A stretch of DNA of 40,563 nt from Microvirga lupini (GCA_000517005.1 KI911970.1:21733-62295); one strand, 5' to 3'. Positions 1-8,063 are shown, counted from the stretch's first letter. Notes: generated by a model not told the origin, from the letters alone. Numbers and translations are program-made.

Positions 1-291
1 AGGGCAGGGGTGATCCCCTCGAAAGGGTCTCGTTAGCCTCTCCCTCCACCTAACCACCTCACGCCAAACGCCTTTTCTGCAAGGGCTTCCGAAGTTTCCA
101 AGGGGTCTCGTTTAGTGAACCCTAGGTCACTTCTGGGCGCCCTAGAGGGGAGGGCGTTTGACAAACAGTCCAGCCATTCGAACCCTCTAAAAACAAAATC
201 CCCCTTTTTGTGACTTTCCAAAGCGTCACCTTGCAGAGTGGGAATAAGACCCCCCGCCCCCGTTCAGATATATCTCTAGGAGTTGCCACCG
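1..291. other. Non-coding leader region before the RNA polymerase gene
   Basis: No credible gene is seen here. The stretch holds two copies of GGGTCTCGTT (near 25 and 101), one copy of the 28-bp repeat element (210-237), a C-rich run after ATAAGAC, and a Shine-Dalgarno AGGAG at 278-282 before the polymerase ATG. If the genome is circular in this assembly, the stretch continues the GTGAC/GTCAC-rich sequence at the right end of the window, making about 425 bp between the RTX gene and the polymerase gene. A TTGACA at 158-163 has no convincing -10 partner. Confidence 0.7.
210..237 (+). promoter_or_regulatory. 28-bp repeat element, copy 1; candidate phage RNA polymerase promoter
   Basis: First of six copies with the same layout: GTGAC (or GGCAC), a variable middle, then GGCACCTTGCAGA, with the two constant parts always 16 bp apart. 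Here the right part reads TCACCTTGCAGA. It lies 54 bp before the polymerase ATG. Copies at gene-block borders in a phage carrying its own single-subunit polymerase suggest a phage promoter. The middle can also fold (CTTT/AAAG), so an RNA hairpin or protein-binding role is the alternative. Confidence 0.55.
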
Positions 292-2889
292 ATGAGCACC
301 TACGAAATCACCGCCGAACTTCTCGATGCCCAGATGAAGCTCGAAGAGGAGAGCGTGAACAATGGCGTTGATGCTGCCAAGAAGAAGCACCTCGCCACCG
401 TCCAGAACGAGGAGCAGAGCAAGACCCAATACGGCATGACCATCCTGCGCCTGGCCACCGCGAAGGTCGCCGAGGCAATCCAGCAGGTGGTCGTCGAGAG
501 CAAGCTGGCTGGCCGGGGTCGCCGGGGCGCCTACATCCCGTACCTCGAAGAGATCAAGGACAAGGAAGGCAAGCCCGACTTCTTCACGACCGCTTGGCTG
601 GCCCTCTCGGCGGTCATCGACGGCCTCTCGAAGGCTCGCCCCCAGGATCAGGTAGCCGTGGACATCGGCACCCGTATCAACAACGAGGCCTGGATGCGGG
701 TCTACAAGGAGAGCAAGGCGAAGGAGTACGAGCGCACCCTGAAGACCATCAAGGAGCGCACCGACCAGCGCGGCAAGGACGTCATCGCGAAGCTCATGGC
801 CCGTCGCAACGGTGTCGACCGGGCGTGGCCCGAGACTGTCCGTGGTCAGGTGGGGCACGTCCTCATCGACCTGCTGGAGCCGATGGGTCTGTTCACCATC
901 GAGCGCCGGAACGTGTCGGCTGGCAACAACCCCAACTTCCTGATCGCCACCGAAGACTTCAACAAGCGGATGGATGCGGCCAATGCCGAGGTGTTCCTGG
1001 CGACCCCTCAGTACATGCCGACGATCATCCCTCCGAAGCCCTGGACCGCATTCGATGATGGCGGCTATTGGTCTGGTTACTTCGATCTACCCTTCGTCAT
1101 CAAGAGTGATGGCCGGGTGGTCAAGGATTACGACCTGACCAACATCTATGATGCCATCAACCTAATTCAGGAGACCCCCTGGCGGGTCAACACGGACGTC
1201 CTGACGGTACTCGATGCCTGCCTGGACGATCCCCTGAAGCGTCCCTTCAAGGGTCTCCCTGCGCTTAATAAGAAGCAGCAGCAGGAGATGCCTTCAGGTC
1301 TAACCGAGGAGGAACGAGTGAACTGGAAACGTGAACAGAGGAACGAGTGGAAGGAAGACGGACGGCAGGGTTCCAAGCGTGGGCAGATGTTCAAGGTTCG
1401 TTCCATCGCCCATAAGTTCAAGGATCACGAGCGGATCTTCTTCCCACACCGGCTGGACTATCGGGGCCGCGCATATGCCATCCCCATGTACCTCAACCCG
1501 CAAGGCGATAGCCTGACCAAGTCCCTCCTGCGCTTCGCAGACACCAAGCCGATCACCAATGAGGTTGCGGCAGGGTACCTAGCGATGCACGGGGCGAACG
1601 AGTACGGCCTCGATAAGAAACCCATGGACGAGCGCATCGCCTGGGCCTTCGACGAGATCGAGAACATCCGCATGGTCGTGGCCGATCCGTTAGGGGAGGG
1701 GTTCCAGTTCTGGCAAGACGCAGACAAGCCGTGGACCTTCCTGGCCTGGGCTTATGATTGGGTGGGCTTCATGAACCAAGGCTATGGCTATGAGAGCCAC
1801 ACCGGAGTTGCGTTTGATGGGGCCTGCAATGGCATCCAGCACTACTCGGCAGCACTCCTCGATCCCGAGGGTGCCAAGCAAGTGAACCTCGTGCCGTCCA
1901 CCTCAAAGGATCACCCGGCAGACATCTACATGGCAGTCGCGAAGGCCTCCGAGCGGCTCCTCAGGGTATTGCTTTGCCTTGAGGGTCCAGCAAACGCGAC
2001 CGTTGCCTCCTTCTGTAAGGAACAGGTGACCGCCTGGGAGAAGACCAAGACGGACGAGGAGGGTAACCCCCTGCCTCCGATGGATTGGAAGCTCATGGCT
2101 GGCAAGTGGCTGCAACTCGGGGTCTCCCGCGACGTGGCCAAGCGCCCGACCATGACGACGCAGTACGGCGGCAAGGCGACGAGCCAGCGCGAGTATATCC
2201 AAGAGAAGCTGAAGGATCCCGAGGGCCTCTTCCGCATCTCCGCGAACCTCGACGGGCGCTTCCGTGCGGCCACCTTCCTCCAACCCATCATGAACCAAGC
2301 CATCGCCGACGCGGTGCCTGCGGCTCGCCGTGCCATGACCTATCTGCAGGACATGTGCCGCCTCGTTACGGCATCCGGTAAGACGCCGTTCTGGGTCACT
2401 CCTGATGGGTTCCCGGTGGCTCAGCGGTATATGATCGGTAAGGGTGTCGAGATCAAAACGACCCTCCGGGGGAAGCAGCGCGTCCTCACCCTTCGCGAAG
2501 ATACCAACAAGGTAGACCGCATGGGCCACGCTGATGGCATCGCGCCCAACTGGGTTCATAGCCTCGACGCTACGGCCCTCCGCACGACAACAATCATGGC
2601 TCATAACAACGGGGTGACCCACTTCGCGATGATCCACGACAGCTTCGGTACCCACGCGGCTGACGCTGCGACCTTACTGACGTGCACCAAGGAAGCGTTC
2701 ATCAAACTTTATACTGACAACGATCCCCTGGCGGACTTCCATGCCCGTCATATCGGTCTCATCGATCCGAAGGTGGTCGAGAAGAGCAAGAAGAAGATCA
2801 CCCCCGAGCTGCCCCAGAAAGGCGACCTTCACACTGGCGAGCTGCTGGATCTCTCCGGCATCCGCGACAGCGAATATTTTTTCGCTTAG
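292..2889 (+). CDS. Single-subunit DNA-directed RNA polymerase (T7 gp1-like)
   Basis: Phage RNA polymerase that transcribes the middle and late genes from phage-specific promoters. The product is about 865 aa, close to T7 gp1 (883 aa). Motif A contains AFDGACNGIQHYSA with catalytic D509. Motif B has K617 and Y625 with the 8-residue spacing of T7 K631/Y639. Motif C reads MIHDSFGTHAADA with D783. The C-terminus ends SEYFFA, resembling the FAFA-type end of T7 polymerase. ATG 292 is chosen because AGGAG lies 9 bp upstream; an in-frame TTG at 283 is less likely. The gene is preceded by a 28-bp repeat element and followed by an AGGGTCCA/TGGACCCT hairpin. It is placed after the early genes, as in T7. 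Confidence 0.98.
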   Translation: MSTYEITAELLDAQMKLEEESVNNGVDAAKKKHLATVQNEEQSKTQYGMTILRLATAKVAEAIQQVVVESKLAGRGRRGAYIPYLEEIKDKEGKPDFFTTAWLALSAVIDGLSKARPQDQVAVDIGTRINNEAWMRVYKESKAKEYERTLKTIKERTDQRGKDVIAKLMARRNGVDRAWPETVRGQVGHVLIDLLEPMGLFTIERRNVSAGNNPNFLIATEDFNKRMDAANAEVFLATPQYMPTIIPPKPWTAFDDGGYWSGYFDLPFVIKSDGRVVKDYDLTNIYDAINLIQETPWRVNTDVLTVLDACLDDPLKRPFKGLPALNKKQQQEMPSGLTEEERVNWKREQRNEWKEDGRQGSKRGQMFKVRSIAHKFKDHERIFFPHRLDYRGRAYAIPMYLNPQGDSLTKSLLRFADTKPITNEVAAGYLAMHGANEYGLDKKPMDERIAWAFDEIENIRMVVADPLGEGFQFWQDADKPWTFLAWAYDWVGFMNQGYGYESHTGVAFDGACNGIQHYSAALLDPEGAKQVNLVPSTSKDHPADIYMAVAKASERLLRVLLCLEGPANATVASFCKEQVTAWEKTKTDEEGNPLPPMDWKLMAGKWLQLGVSRDVAKRPTMTTQYGGKATSQREYIQEKLKDPEGLFRISANLDGRFRAATFLQPIMNQAIADAVPAARRAMTYLQDMCRLVTASGKTPFWVTPDGFPVAQRYMIGKGVEIKTTLRGKQRVLTLREDTNKVDRMGHADGIAPNWVHSLDATALRTTTIMAHNNGVTHFAMIHDSFGTHAADAATLLTCTKEAFIKLYTDNDPLADFHARHIGLIDPKVVEKSKKKITPELPQKGDLHTGELLDLSGIRDSEYFFA

Positions 2890-2911
2890 AGGGTCCATTT
2901 CAGTGGACCCT
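2890..2911 (+). terminator. AGGGTCCA hairpin after the RNA polymerase gene
   Basis: Perfect 8-bp stem AGGGTCCA/TGGACCCT with loop TTTCAG, starting one base after the polymerase stop codon and followed by TTATAAT rather than a clean T-run. It belongs to a family of similar hairpins (10572-10593, 36261-36284, a weaker one at 9974-9991). It may act as terminator, mRNA stabiliser or processing site; the sequence does not decide. Confidence 0.5.
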
Positions 2912-2932
2912 TATAATCCAAAAGGAAACAAC

Positions 2933-3403
2933 ATGAAGACCAAGCCTACACCCGAGCGGCTCCGCGAGCTGTTCTCCTACGACCCAGATACTGGGGCCGT
3001 CACCCGCCGTTCTACTGGAGGGACCGGTACGCTGAATGATCGTGGATACCTGTGCTTCAAAGTCGATGGGGCACTGATCCGCGCCCACCGCATCGCATGG
3101 GTACTTGCGTATGGCGCCTGGCCAGACCTCCCGGTGGACCACCGCGATATGAACAAGCAGAACAATCGCCTCGACAACTTACGCCTCGCCACGTGCTCCC
3201 AGAACAACGCTAACCGCCCCGCATTACGGAACAACAAGCTCGGGATCAAAGGTGTGGACCTCCACAAGGGGCGGTTCAGGGCAAAGATAAATGTGAACAA
3301 CAAGTTGATCCACCTCGGCTGCTTCGACACCCCCGAGGAAGCCTCCGCTGCCTATCTCGCAGCCGCCCAGAAGTACTTCGGCGAGTTCGCTCGGGCCGCC
3401 TAG
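2933..3403 (+). CDS. HNH homing-type endonuclease with AP2 DNA-binding domain
   Basis: About 156 aa. The N-terminal half carries an HNH_3-type nuclease core (RAHRIAWVLAYG, then VDHRDMNKQNNRLDNLRLAT). The C-terminal half is an AP2-like DNA-binding domain (GIKGVDLHKGRFRAKINVN, GCFDTPEEASAAYLAAA). This architecture is known from free-standing phage homing endonucleases, which nick DNA and spread into phages lacking the gene. ATG 2933 is preceded by AAAGGAAA. It sits between the polymerase and the next 28-bp repeat, a typical place for an inserted selfish gene. Biological target unknown. Confidence 0.9.
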   Translation: MKTKPTPERLRELFSYDPDTGAVTRRSTGGTGTLNDRGYLCFKVDGALIRAHRIAWVLAYGAWPDLPVDHRDMNKQNNRLDNLRLATCSQNNANRPALRNNKLGIKGVDLHKGRFRAKINVNNKLIHLGCFDTPEEASAAYLAAAQKYFGEFARAA

Positions 3404-3414
3404 TCCCCCGGTTT

Positions 3415-3442
3415 GTGACTTTCCAAAGTGGCACCTTGCTGG
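3415..3442 (+). promoter_or_regulatory. 28-bp repeat element, copy 2
   Basis: GTGAC at 3415 and GGCACCTTGC at 3430-3439; the 3' end deviates (TGG for AGA). The left half matches copy 1 (GTGACTTTCCAAAG). The middle is a dyad, ACTTT-CC-AAAGT. It precedes the antirepressor-like gene by 46 bp. Confidence 0.5.
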
Positions 3443-3487
3443 CCAACGGTTTGCTCCCCCTCCCTCATCATCTCGAAAGCGAACATT

Positions 3488-4174
3488 ATGAACGATCTTA
3501 TTCTCTCTACCATCAACAACGAGCCTCGCGTCCTTGACACAGATCTCGCTGAGCGACTGGGCTTCTCCGCTCCTCGCCAGATCCGCGAGATCATCCGGCG
3601 AAACCTCTCGGAACTTGAGGGGTACGGGGGTGTCGTAACTTACGACGCCCTGGTCTGGGGCAACCCGGTCTCTCAGTTCTACCTCAACGAAGAGCAGGCT
3701 CTCCTGATCTGCATGTTCTCCCGCACAGAGAACGCCAAGCAGGTCCGCGCCATGCTCATCAGGGTCTTCCAGGCGTATCGCAAGGGTCAGCTTACCGAAG
3801 CCCCTCCTGCTCTCCCTCAGACCTACGCCGAGGCCCTCCGTGCCCTAGCCGACGAAGCTGAGAGGACCGAGCGCCTGGCCGTTGAGAACAAGGCGATGAA
3901 GGTGGTGTTCTCGGAACACGACCACACCCTCGGCCGGTTCGCTCGGACACTCGATGGCGTCAACACCCAGAAGGTCAAGAAGTCCCTGTTGGATCTCGGC
4001 TACCTCTACCAAATGCGTGGGGTCTACCGGGTCTATGCGCAGTACAAGCATCTCTTCGTTGAGCGCATGGTCGAGGCCTACGGGTCCATCGACATCATCC
4101 CCACCGAGGACGGCAAGGTCCTCCTCACGAAACTCCACGCAGAACGCAAGCTCGCCCGTGTGAAGGGTCGCTAG
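3488..4174 (+). CDS. Rha/antirepressor-like phage DNA-binding protein
   Basis: About 228 aa. The N-terminal part (residues 1-95) resembles the Rha/antirepressor N-domain: LDTDLAERLGFSAPRQIREII, then FYLNEEQALLICMFSRTENAKQVRAMLIRVFQAYRKGQ. The C-terminal part (about 125-225) resembles the KilA-C/ANT type, with a basic end. Such proteins in temperate phages counter repressors or affect growth in particular host backgrounds. That fits the integrase elsewhere in the window, although a helix-turn-helix regulator of another kind is possible. ATG 3488 is the first start after the repeat element; the Shine-Dalgarno is weak. Function is inferred from family resemblance only. Confidence 0.65.
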   Translation: MNDLILSTINNEPRVLDTDLAERLGFSAPRQIREIIRRNLSELEGYGGVVTYDALVWGNPVSQFYLNEEQALLICMFSRTENAKQVRAMLIRVFQAYRKGQLTEAPPALPQTYAEALRALADEAERTERLAVENKAMKVVFSEHDHTLGRFARTLDGVNTQKVKKSLLDLGYLYQMRGVYRVYAQYKHLFVERMVEAYGSIDIIPTEDGKVLLTKLHAERKLARVKGR

Positions 4175-4184
4175 TCCCCTTTTT

Positions 4185-4212
4185 GTGACCGCCAATAGCG
4201 GCACCTTGCAGA
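4185..4212 (+). promoter_or_regulatory. 28-bp repeat element, copy 3
   Basis: GTGAC at 4185 and GGCACCTTGCAGA ending at 4212. The middle can pair CCGC/GCGG around ATA-containing sequence, different from copies 1 and 2 but still complementary. It lies 41 bp before a run of small genes. Confidence 0.55.
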
Positions 4213-4253
4213 CCAACGTCTTGCCCACTCCTCCTACCCAAGGGATCATCCCA

Positions 4254-4430
4254 ATGAAGATCACCATTCGCATCGGCGCTTCCCATGACGAGGTCGCCAT
4301 CCGCCTCCATGGCGAGACCCATACCTTCGACCGGTCGAAGCTGCGTGGCTACCAACGACATCTCTTCAATCGCCATATCGTCGCTATGTTCAAGATGCGC
4401 CGCATCCAGGAGGGCCTCAATGCGCTCTAA
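4254..4430 (+). CDS. Small basic protein, unknown function
   Basis: 58 aa, rich in His and Arg (ends KMRRIQEGLNAL). It starts 41 bp after repeat copy 3, with AAGGGA about 8 bp before the ATG. Its end overlaps the start of the next gene by 11 bp, suggesting translational coupling. No family recognised. Confidence 0.7.
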   Translation: MKITIRIGASHDEVAIRLHGETHTFDRSKLRGYQRHLFNRHIVAMFKMRRIQEGLNAL

Positions 4431-4692
4431 GGATCTCTATCAGCGTATGGTGAATGCACCCCGCCAGGAGACAGCCAACACTGCCCTGCACGTCATCACC
4501 GCAGCCCAGAACAACGCACGGTCCGAGGCTCAGATCCCCGCGCTATGTGCCGCCTTCCTCCTCATGTGTGAGGCAAAGGGTATCCCCGCCCAGGACGCAT
4601 TCACGGTCACCAAGAACCTCATCAACAGCCACGACACGCACCTCGGTACCGACTTCGAGGCGATCCGGCTCTATGTCAGGAACGAACTCTAA
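4420..4692 (+). CDS. Small protein of unknown function
   Basis: 90 aa. The start overlaps the upstream gene's end and has a good AGGAGG 5 bp before the ATG. The stop overlaps the next ATG (TAATG). It is predicted mostly helical (HVITAAQNNARSEAQIPALCAAFLLMCEAKG). No recognised domain. Confidence 0.75.
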   Translation: MRSKDLYQRMVNAPRQETANTALHVITAAQNNARSEAQIPALCAAFLLMCEAKGIPAQDAFTVTKNLINSHDTHLGTDFEAIRLYVRNEL

Positions 4693-4877
4693 TGATCACC
4701 ATCCTCACCATCCTCGTGATGTTCCTAGGTCAGCCTGTAGTGGTCTCGAAGGTAGTCCCCACGGACGCCTGTGCGGTCACCGCCGAGGAACTCATCCCTG
4801 ACATCATCGAGACCCCTGGCGTCACCTCCCTCAACTGGCAGTGCGTCAACGTCGAGATCCCCGGAAGACCCGCTTGA
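4692..4877 (+). CDS. Small protein with N-terminal signal-like segment
   Basis: 61 aa. It starts on the last base of the preceding stop codon. The N-terminus (ITILTILVMFLGQPVVV) is hydrophobic and could be a signal peptide or anchor. Two cysteines follow (near residues 27 and 51), compatible with a disulfide in an exported protein. No family recognised. Confidence 0.6.
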   Translation: MITILTILVMFLGQPVVVSKVVPTDACAVTAEELIPDIIETPGVTSLNWQCVNVEIPGRPA

Positions 4878-4926
4878 TCCCGGAGTACCCCCTTCAGCCA
4901 CTCACCCAGTCACAAGGACAATCACA

Positions 4927-5121
4927 ATGCGCATCACCTACAAGTATGCCACCGGCGACTACGTTCACATCGCCTCGGGTGACTCCACCCTGTGCCTCGT
5001 CGTAAGCCGTAAGTATTCCAACAAGACGGGACGCATCTTCTATATCCTCGAGATCGTCGAGGGTCCGTTCACCGGCCATCTGGTCACGGCTAACGAGGTG
5101 GAACTGGAGGCCGCCGCATGA
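4927..5121 (+). CDS. Small protein of unknown function
   Basis: 64 aa, beta-rich by appearance (YVHIASGDSTLCLVVSRKY, FYILEIVEG). AAGGA precedes the ATG. Its TGA overlaps the next gene's ATG (ATGA), indicating coupled translation. No family recognised. Confidence 0.7.
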   Translation: MRITYKYATGDYVHIASGDSTLCLVVSRKYSNKTGRIFYILEIVEGPFTGHLVTANEVELEAAA

Positions 5122-5249
5122 TCGACCCAAACGAACTCACCAACGCAGCCTACGAGGAAGCAATAGGGCCCCGCTTCTGGGTCTCCGTAACCATCTCATT
5201 CATCGCCTACCTCATCATCCTCGCCGCGATCATCGGCGCTGTATATTAG
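5118..5249 (+). CDS. Small single-pass membrane protein
   Basis: 43 aa, translated from ATG 5118 (ATGA overlap with the gene before). About 18 acidic or polar residues are followed by one strong membrane segment (VSVTISFIAYLIILAAIIGA). Too short to assign; early phage membrane peptides sometimes affect the host envelope, but nothing here shows it. Confidence 0.6.
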   Translation: MIDPNELTNAAYEEAIGPRFWVSVTISFIAYLIILAAIIGAVY

Positions 5250-5259
5250 GACCATCCCC

Positions 5260-5439
5260 ATGTCACAGTATGAAAGCATCCTCTCCCAGGCCATCGCCAT
5301 CTGGCAGTCCGGTCGACGCATCTCCATGGTGCTCGCCGTGAAGCTCATGGAAGAGGGCTACGATGTTCCCGCACTGGAACGCGCATACACCAAGAAGCGC
5401 ATAGGCATGCGTCAAGGGTCCATTGAGGTGGACGCATGA
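5260..5439 (+). CDS. Small helical protein, unknown function
   Basis: 59 aa from ATG 5260, 10 bp after the previous stop. The sequence includes SQAIAIWQSGRRISMVLAVK and a basic TKKRIGMRQG stretch, perhaps helical and nucleic-acid binding. The end of the gene contains a GTCCA/TGGAC pair like the intergenic hairpins. A 10-codon ORF overlaps its stop (ATGA at 5436, ending 5468), just before the terminator; I do not call it. Confidence 0.6.
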   Translation: MSQYESILSQAIAIWQSGRRISMVLAVKLMEEGYDVPALERAYTKKRIGMRQGSIEVDA

Positions 5440-5475
5440 GCGGCTTCATTCCCTTCAACATCAACTGACCAACGC

Positions 5476-5510
5476 GCCCTGCCTCACCCGAGGCGGGGCT
5501 TTCTTTATTT
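5476..5510 (+). terminator. Intrinsic terminator before the SSB gene
   Basis: 9-bp stem GCCCTGCCT/AGGCGGGGC (5476-5484 with 5491-5499, one G-T pair), loop CACCCG, followed by TTTCTTTATTT. It closes the small-gene cluster and separates it from the replication genes. Confidence 0.8.
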
Positions 5511-5531
5511 CAAGCACAGGAAATCCAGCAC

Positions 5532-6239
5532 ATGGCTGACAAGAAGTTCGACAAACTCCCAATCCACCAGTCCCCTGAGGGCACGGCTATCTTCCCGCAC
5601 CTGAACACCCCCGACACCAAGTTCAAGAAGGAAGGCGAGTTCAAGGTGAAGCTCTCGATGGACGGCACGGAAGCGCGGGGTCTCAAGAAGATCGTCGATG
5701 AGCAGATGAAGGTCGCCGAGGAGGAGGCCATCGAGAAAGCGAAGGAAGCCACCAAGAAGACCAAGAAGAAGGTCGAGGCGAAGGCCGCTGACCTCCCGTA
5801 CTTCGACGAGGTTGACGACGAGGGTGACGAGACAGGCCGCGTGTCGGCTAACTTCAAGTCCACCGCCTCGGGTATCTCGAAGAAGACCGGCAAGCCGTGG
5901 AAGCGGCAGATCCCGCTGTATGACGCCAAGGGTAACGCCATGCGTAAGCTCGTGTACGGCGGCTCAACGATCATTGTGGCCTACACCGCGAAGCCTTGGG
6001 TCAATCCGAAAAATGAGTACGGGGTGCGCTTGCAAATCGAAGCCGTACAGGTGGTCGAGTTGGTCTCTGAAGGTGGCTCGTCGCAGCGTCAGGCTGGGGC
6101 CTTCGGCTTCGGTGCTCGCGATGGCTACACGGATGACGGCCAGGATCCCACGAAGGATTCCATCTCGGTTGACGAGGACGGTGACGACCAGACGGACGGT
6201 ACCGTCTTGGGCGACGATGAAGAATCCGATAAATTTTAA
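5532..6239 (+). CDS. Single-stranded DNA-binding protein (T7 gp2.5-like)
   Basis: 235 aa, matching T7 gp2.5 (232 aa) in length. It coats ssDNA and organises the replisome. The N-terminal OB-fold region includes GTAIFPHLNTPDTKFKKEGEF. There is a charged insertion rich in Lys and Glu (about residues 55-90) and a strongly acidic C-terminal tail ending EESDKF. In T7 the acidic tail with terminal Phe contacts the polymerase and helicase. The gene follows a terminator and precedes endonuclease I, as in T7. Confidence 0.93.
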   Translation: MADKKFDKLPIHQSPEGTAIFPHLNTPDTKFKKEGEFKVKLSMDGTEARGLKKIVDEQMKVAEEEAIEKAKEATKKTKKKVEAKAADLPYFDEVDDEGDETGRVSANFKSTASGISKKTGKPWKRQIPLYDAKGNAMRKLVYGGSTIIVAYTAKPWVNPKNEYGVRLQIEAVQVVELVSEGGSSQRQAGAFGFGARDGYTDDGQDPTKDSISVDEDGDDQTDGTVLGDDEESDKF

Positions 6240-6258
6240 ATAAAGTTACATCCTAGTC

Positions 6259-6726
6259 GTGCCAACAGTACGCAAGGGGGCCGCTCGCAAGGCGGCTCCC
6301 ATCGACCCCGGTATTCTCCACGGTTTCCGCTCAGGCCTGGAGGAAAAGATCTGCCAGGAGCTTCGTGCTCTTGGTGTTGATTACGAATACGAGACACACC
6401 GGCTCCCCTACACCAAACCGGTAAAGGTTCAACACTACATGCCAGATATCATTCTCCCCAACGGGATTGTGGTAGAACTAAAAGGTCGCTGGGTGACAGC
6501 CGACCGCCAGAAACATATCGCCGTTAAGGCTGCTCACCCTGACGTAGATATCCGCTTCATCTTCTCCCGCAGTAAGTCACCCATCTCGAAGGGCTCGAAG
6601 ACCACCTACGCTGACTATTGCCGGAAGCATGGGTGGCTTTACGCCGACGCAGTGATCCCCCGTGAATGGATCAACGAGCCGGTAAACGAGAAGTCCCGTG
6701 CGGCTCTGTGTAGCCTGCGGAAGTGA
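6259..6726 (+). CDS. Endonuclease I, Holliday-junction resolvase (T7 gp3-like)
   Basis: 155 aa with a GTG start at 6259. It cleaves branched DNA and degrades host DNA in T7. The PD-(D/E)xK catalytic set is visible: E28 (in GLEEK), D63 (in YMPDIILPNG), E73 and K75 (in VVELKGRW). Each is offset by eight residues from T7 E20, D55, E65 and K67. The later stretch DIRFIFSRSKSPISKGSKTT also matches the family. It lies directly after SSB, the T7 order. Its 3' end overlaps the next gene by 29 bp. Confidence 0.95.
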   Translation: MPTVRKGAARKAAPIDPGILHGFRSGLEEKICQELRALGVDYEYETHRLPYTKPVKVQHYMPDIILPNGIVVELKGRWVTADRQKHIAVKAAHPDVDIRFIFSRSKSPISKGSKTTYADYCRKHGWLYADAVIPREWINEPVNEKSRAALCSLRK

Positions 6727-7123
6727 GAAGGAGGAGCGTGAGTTCTACCAGCGTAAGCAGGGAAAGAACCGCCGCTGTAAGCCCTGCCACGAAGCGCGAC
6801 GACGTGAAGTAGATCCGTACTTAAACATCAAGGCTTCGCTAGGGCAACGCAGGCGTGACGCCCTACGGCGCGGCCTGCCCTTCGCGATCACTCTCGCCAA
6901 TCTACTGCCACTACCGGATTCGTGCCCTGTCCTGGGTATCCCCTTGTTTGTGGGCCCGTCCGGTGGCGGAGACAACTCCCCATCCATCGACCGCATCATT
7001 CCCGCCGAGGGCTACGTCCCTGGCAACGTGATCGTGGTCTCCCTCAAAGCAAACCGTATCAAGAACGACGCGACCGTGGATGAACTCCGCAAGGTCGTCG
7101 AGTTCTATGAAAGGATCACATGA
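6698..7123 (+). CDS. HNH endonuclease with N-terminal zinc ribbon (paralogue of 12708-13169)
   Basis: 141 aa from GTG 6698. Zinc-ribbon cysteines occur as CVAC and CKPC near the N-terminus. The nuclease core carries the phage HNH signature NSPSIDRIIPAEGYVPGNV followed by SLKANRIKNDAT. A second gene at 12708 has the same layout and shares this signature, so the two are likely duplicated or independently inserted mobile endonucleases. The start overlaps endonuclease I and the stop overlaps the lysin ATG. The start is uncertain; a later alternative would lose the zinc ribbon. Confidence 0.85.
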   Translation: MRLCVACGSEKEEREFYQRKQGKNRRCKPCHEARRREVDPYLNIKASLGQRRRDALRRGLPFAITLANLLPLPDSCPVLGIPLFVGPSGGGDNSPSIDRIIPAEGYVPGNVIVVSLKANRIKNDATVDELRKVVEFYERIT

Positions 7124-7692
7124 AGTATGACCGCAAGGAATTCTTCGATGCAGTCCGTCCGCATTTCGGTTCGGGCAGGCTCACCTCCGAACAGGTCACT
7201 GGCCTGGACTTCATCCTGTCCGTCTATGAGCGCATCCACCCGAGCGGATCCATGAAGTACCTAGCGTACATGCTGGCGACCACATTCTGGGAGACTGCTC
7301 AAACGATGCAGCCCATCGAAGAGTATGGCCGTGGCAAGGGCCGCAGGTACCACGCCTCTGGTTTCTGGGGTCGTGGCTACGTCCAGCTGACATGGGACTA
7401 CAACTACACCAAGGCCACCACCGAACTTCGAAAGCTCGGACTCATAGACGAGACGGTGTCGTTCACCCAGAAGCCTGACCTCGTGATGAAGCCCGAGTAC
7501 GCCGTGATGATCCTCATCGTGGGCATGGAGCAAGGCTGGTTCACCGGACATAAGCTGGAGACCTTCTTCGGTGGGACCAAGGCTGACCCGGTCAACGCCC
7601 GTCGTATCATCAACGGGAACGACAAGGCCTTGCAGATCGCCGGGATCTACCGCTGGTTCCTCGCCGCGCTGCTCCATTCTCAGCAGCCCTAA
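7120..7692 (+). CDS. Endolysin, glycoside hydrolase 19-like muramidase/chitinase fold
   Basis: 190 aa. It degrades peptidoglycan for host lysis. The GH19-type core includes LATTFWETAQTMQPIEEYG, with probable catalytic E58, and FWGRGYVQLTWDYNY, a typical substrate-binding loop of this family. There is no signal peptide, so release would need a holin. It occupies the position of T7 lysozyme gene 3.5 but is a different enzyme: T7 gp3.5 is an amidase that also inhibits the polymerase. ATG 7120 overlaps the preceding stop (ATGA). Confidence 0.88.
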   Translation: MKYDRKEFFDAVRPHFGSGRLTSEQVTGLDFILSVYERIHPSGSMKYLAYMLATTFWETAQTMQPIEEYGRGKGRRYHASGFWGRGYVQLTWDYNYTKATTELRKLGLIDETVSFTQKPDLVMKPEYAVMILIVGMEQGWFTGHKLETFFGGTKADPVNARRIINGNDKALQIAGIYRWFLAALLHSQQP

Positions 7693-7702
7693 TCCACTCA
7701 AT

Positions 7703-7730
7703 GTAACCGCCAGCAATGGCACCTAGCATA
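7703..7730 (+). promoter_or_regulatory. 28-bp repeat element, copy 4 (diverged)
   Basis: GTAAC at 7703 and TGGCACCTAGCATA at the right. It is the most diverged copy but keeps the exact 16-bp spacing, and its middle can pair GCC/GGC. It lies just before a terminator-like hairpin and about 78 bp before the helix-turn-helix gene. Confidence 0.4.
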
Positions 7731-7735
7731 TCAAC

Positions 7736-7768
7736 GCCCTCAGGTCATCCAGGCCTGGGGGCTTTCTC
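7736..7768 (+). terminator. Intrinsic terminator-like hairpin after the lysin gene
   Basis: 9-bp stem GCCCTCAGG/CCTGGGGGC (7736-7744 with 7754-7762), loop of nine bases, followed by TTTCTC. Its flank (GGGGCTTTCT) resembles the terminator at 5476-5510. It lies immediately downstream of repeat copy 4, which is odd if that copy is a promoter. Confidence 0.6.
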
Positions 7769-7807
7769 ATTCCAGCGTCTCAACGCACTTCCACAAGGAT
7801 TAAGGAA

Positions 7808-8053
7808 ATGACCCACGCACAGTTCACCCACATTCTCTCCCTGTCCCCGCAACAGCGCCTCATCCTGGTCCACATCAAGGAGGCCGGTTCGATCTCCGCC
7901 CGTGAGGCTATGGCTGACTATGGTATCACCTCGGCCACCCTGGCTCGCCGCATCTGTGACCTCGAAGCAGAGGGCTACAAGATCAAGCGCGAGAAGAAGC
8001 TCCATCCGATCTTCAAGCGGGAATACACCCGGTACTCCCTGGTCGCTGCCTAA
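7808..8053 (+). CDS. Small helix-turn-helix (winged-helix) DNA-binding protein
   Basis: 81 aa. LSPQQRLILVHIKEAGSI is followed by SAREAMADYGITSATLARRI and CDLEAEGYKIKREK, a winged-helix layout common in phage regulators. ATG 7808 has AAGGA upstream. It is placed just before the primase-helicase operon. Target unknown. Confidence 0.7.
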   Translation: MTHAQFTHILSLSPQQRLILVHIKEAGSISAREAMADYGITSATLARRICDLEAEGYKIKREKKLHPIFKREYTRYSLVAA

Positions 8054-8063
8054 GGAGGGCACC

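Noticed and set aside
158..163. TTGACA as host promoter for the RNA polymerase gene
   Set aside because: No acceptable -10 element at 16-18 bp spacing (AACCCT or ACCCTC).
174..192. tRNA-like GGTTCGAAT on the minus strand as a possible attP in a tRNA gene
   Set aside because: The flanking bases do not form a T-arm or acceptor end, so it is probably chance.
5436..5468. 10-codon ORF (MSGFIPFNIN) overlapping the stop of the 59-aa gene
   Set aside because: Too short to support; it may only reflect the ATGA at the stop codon.
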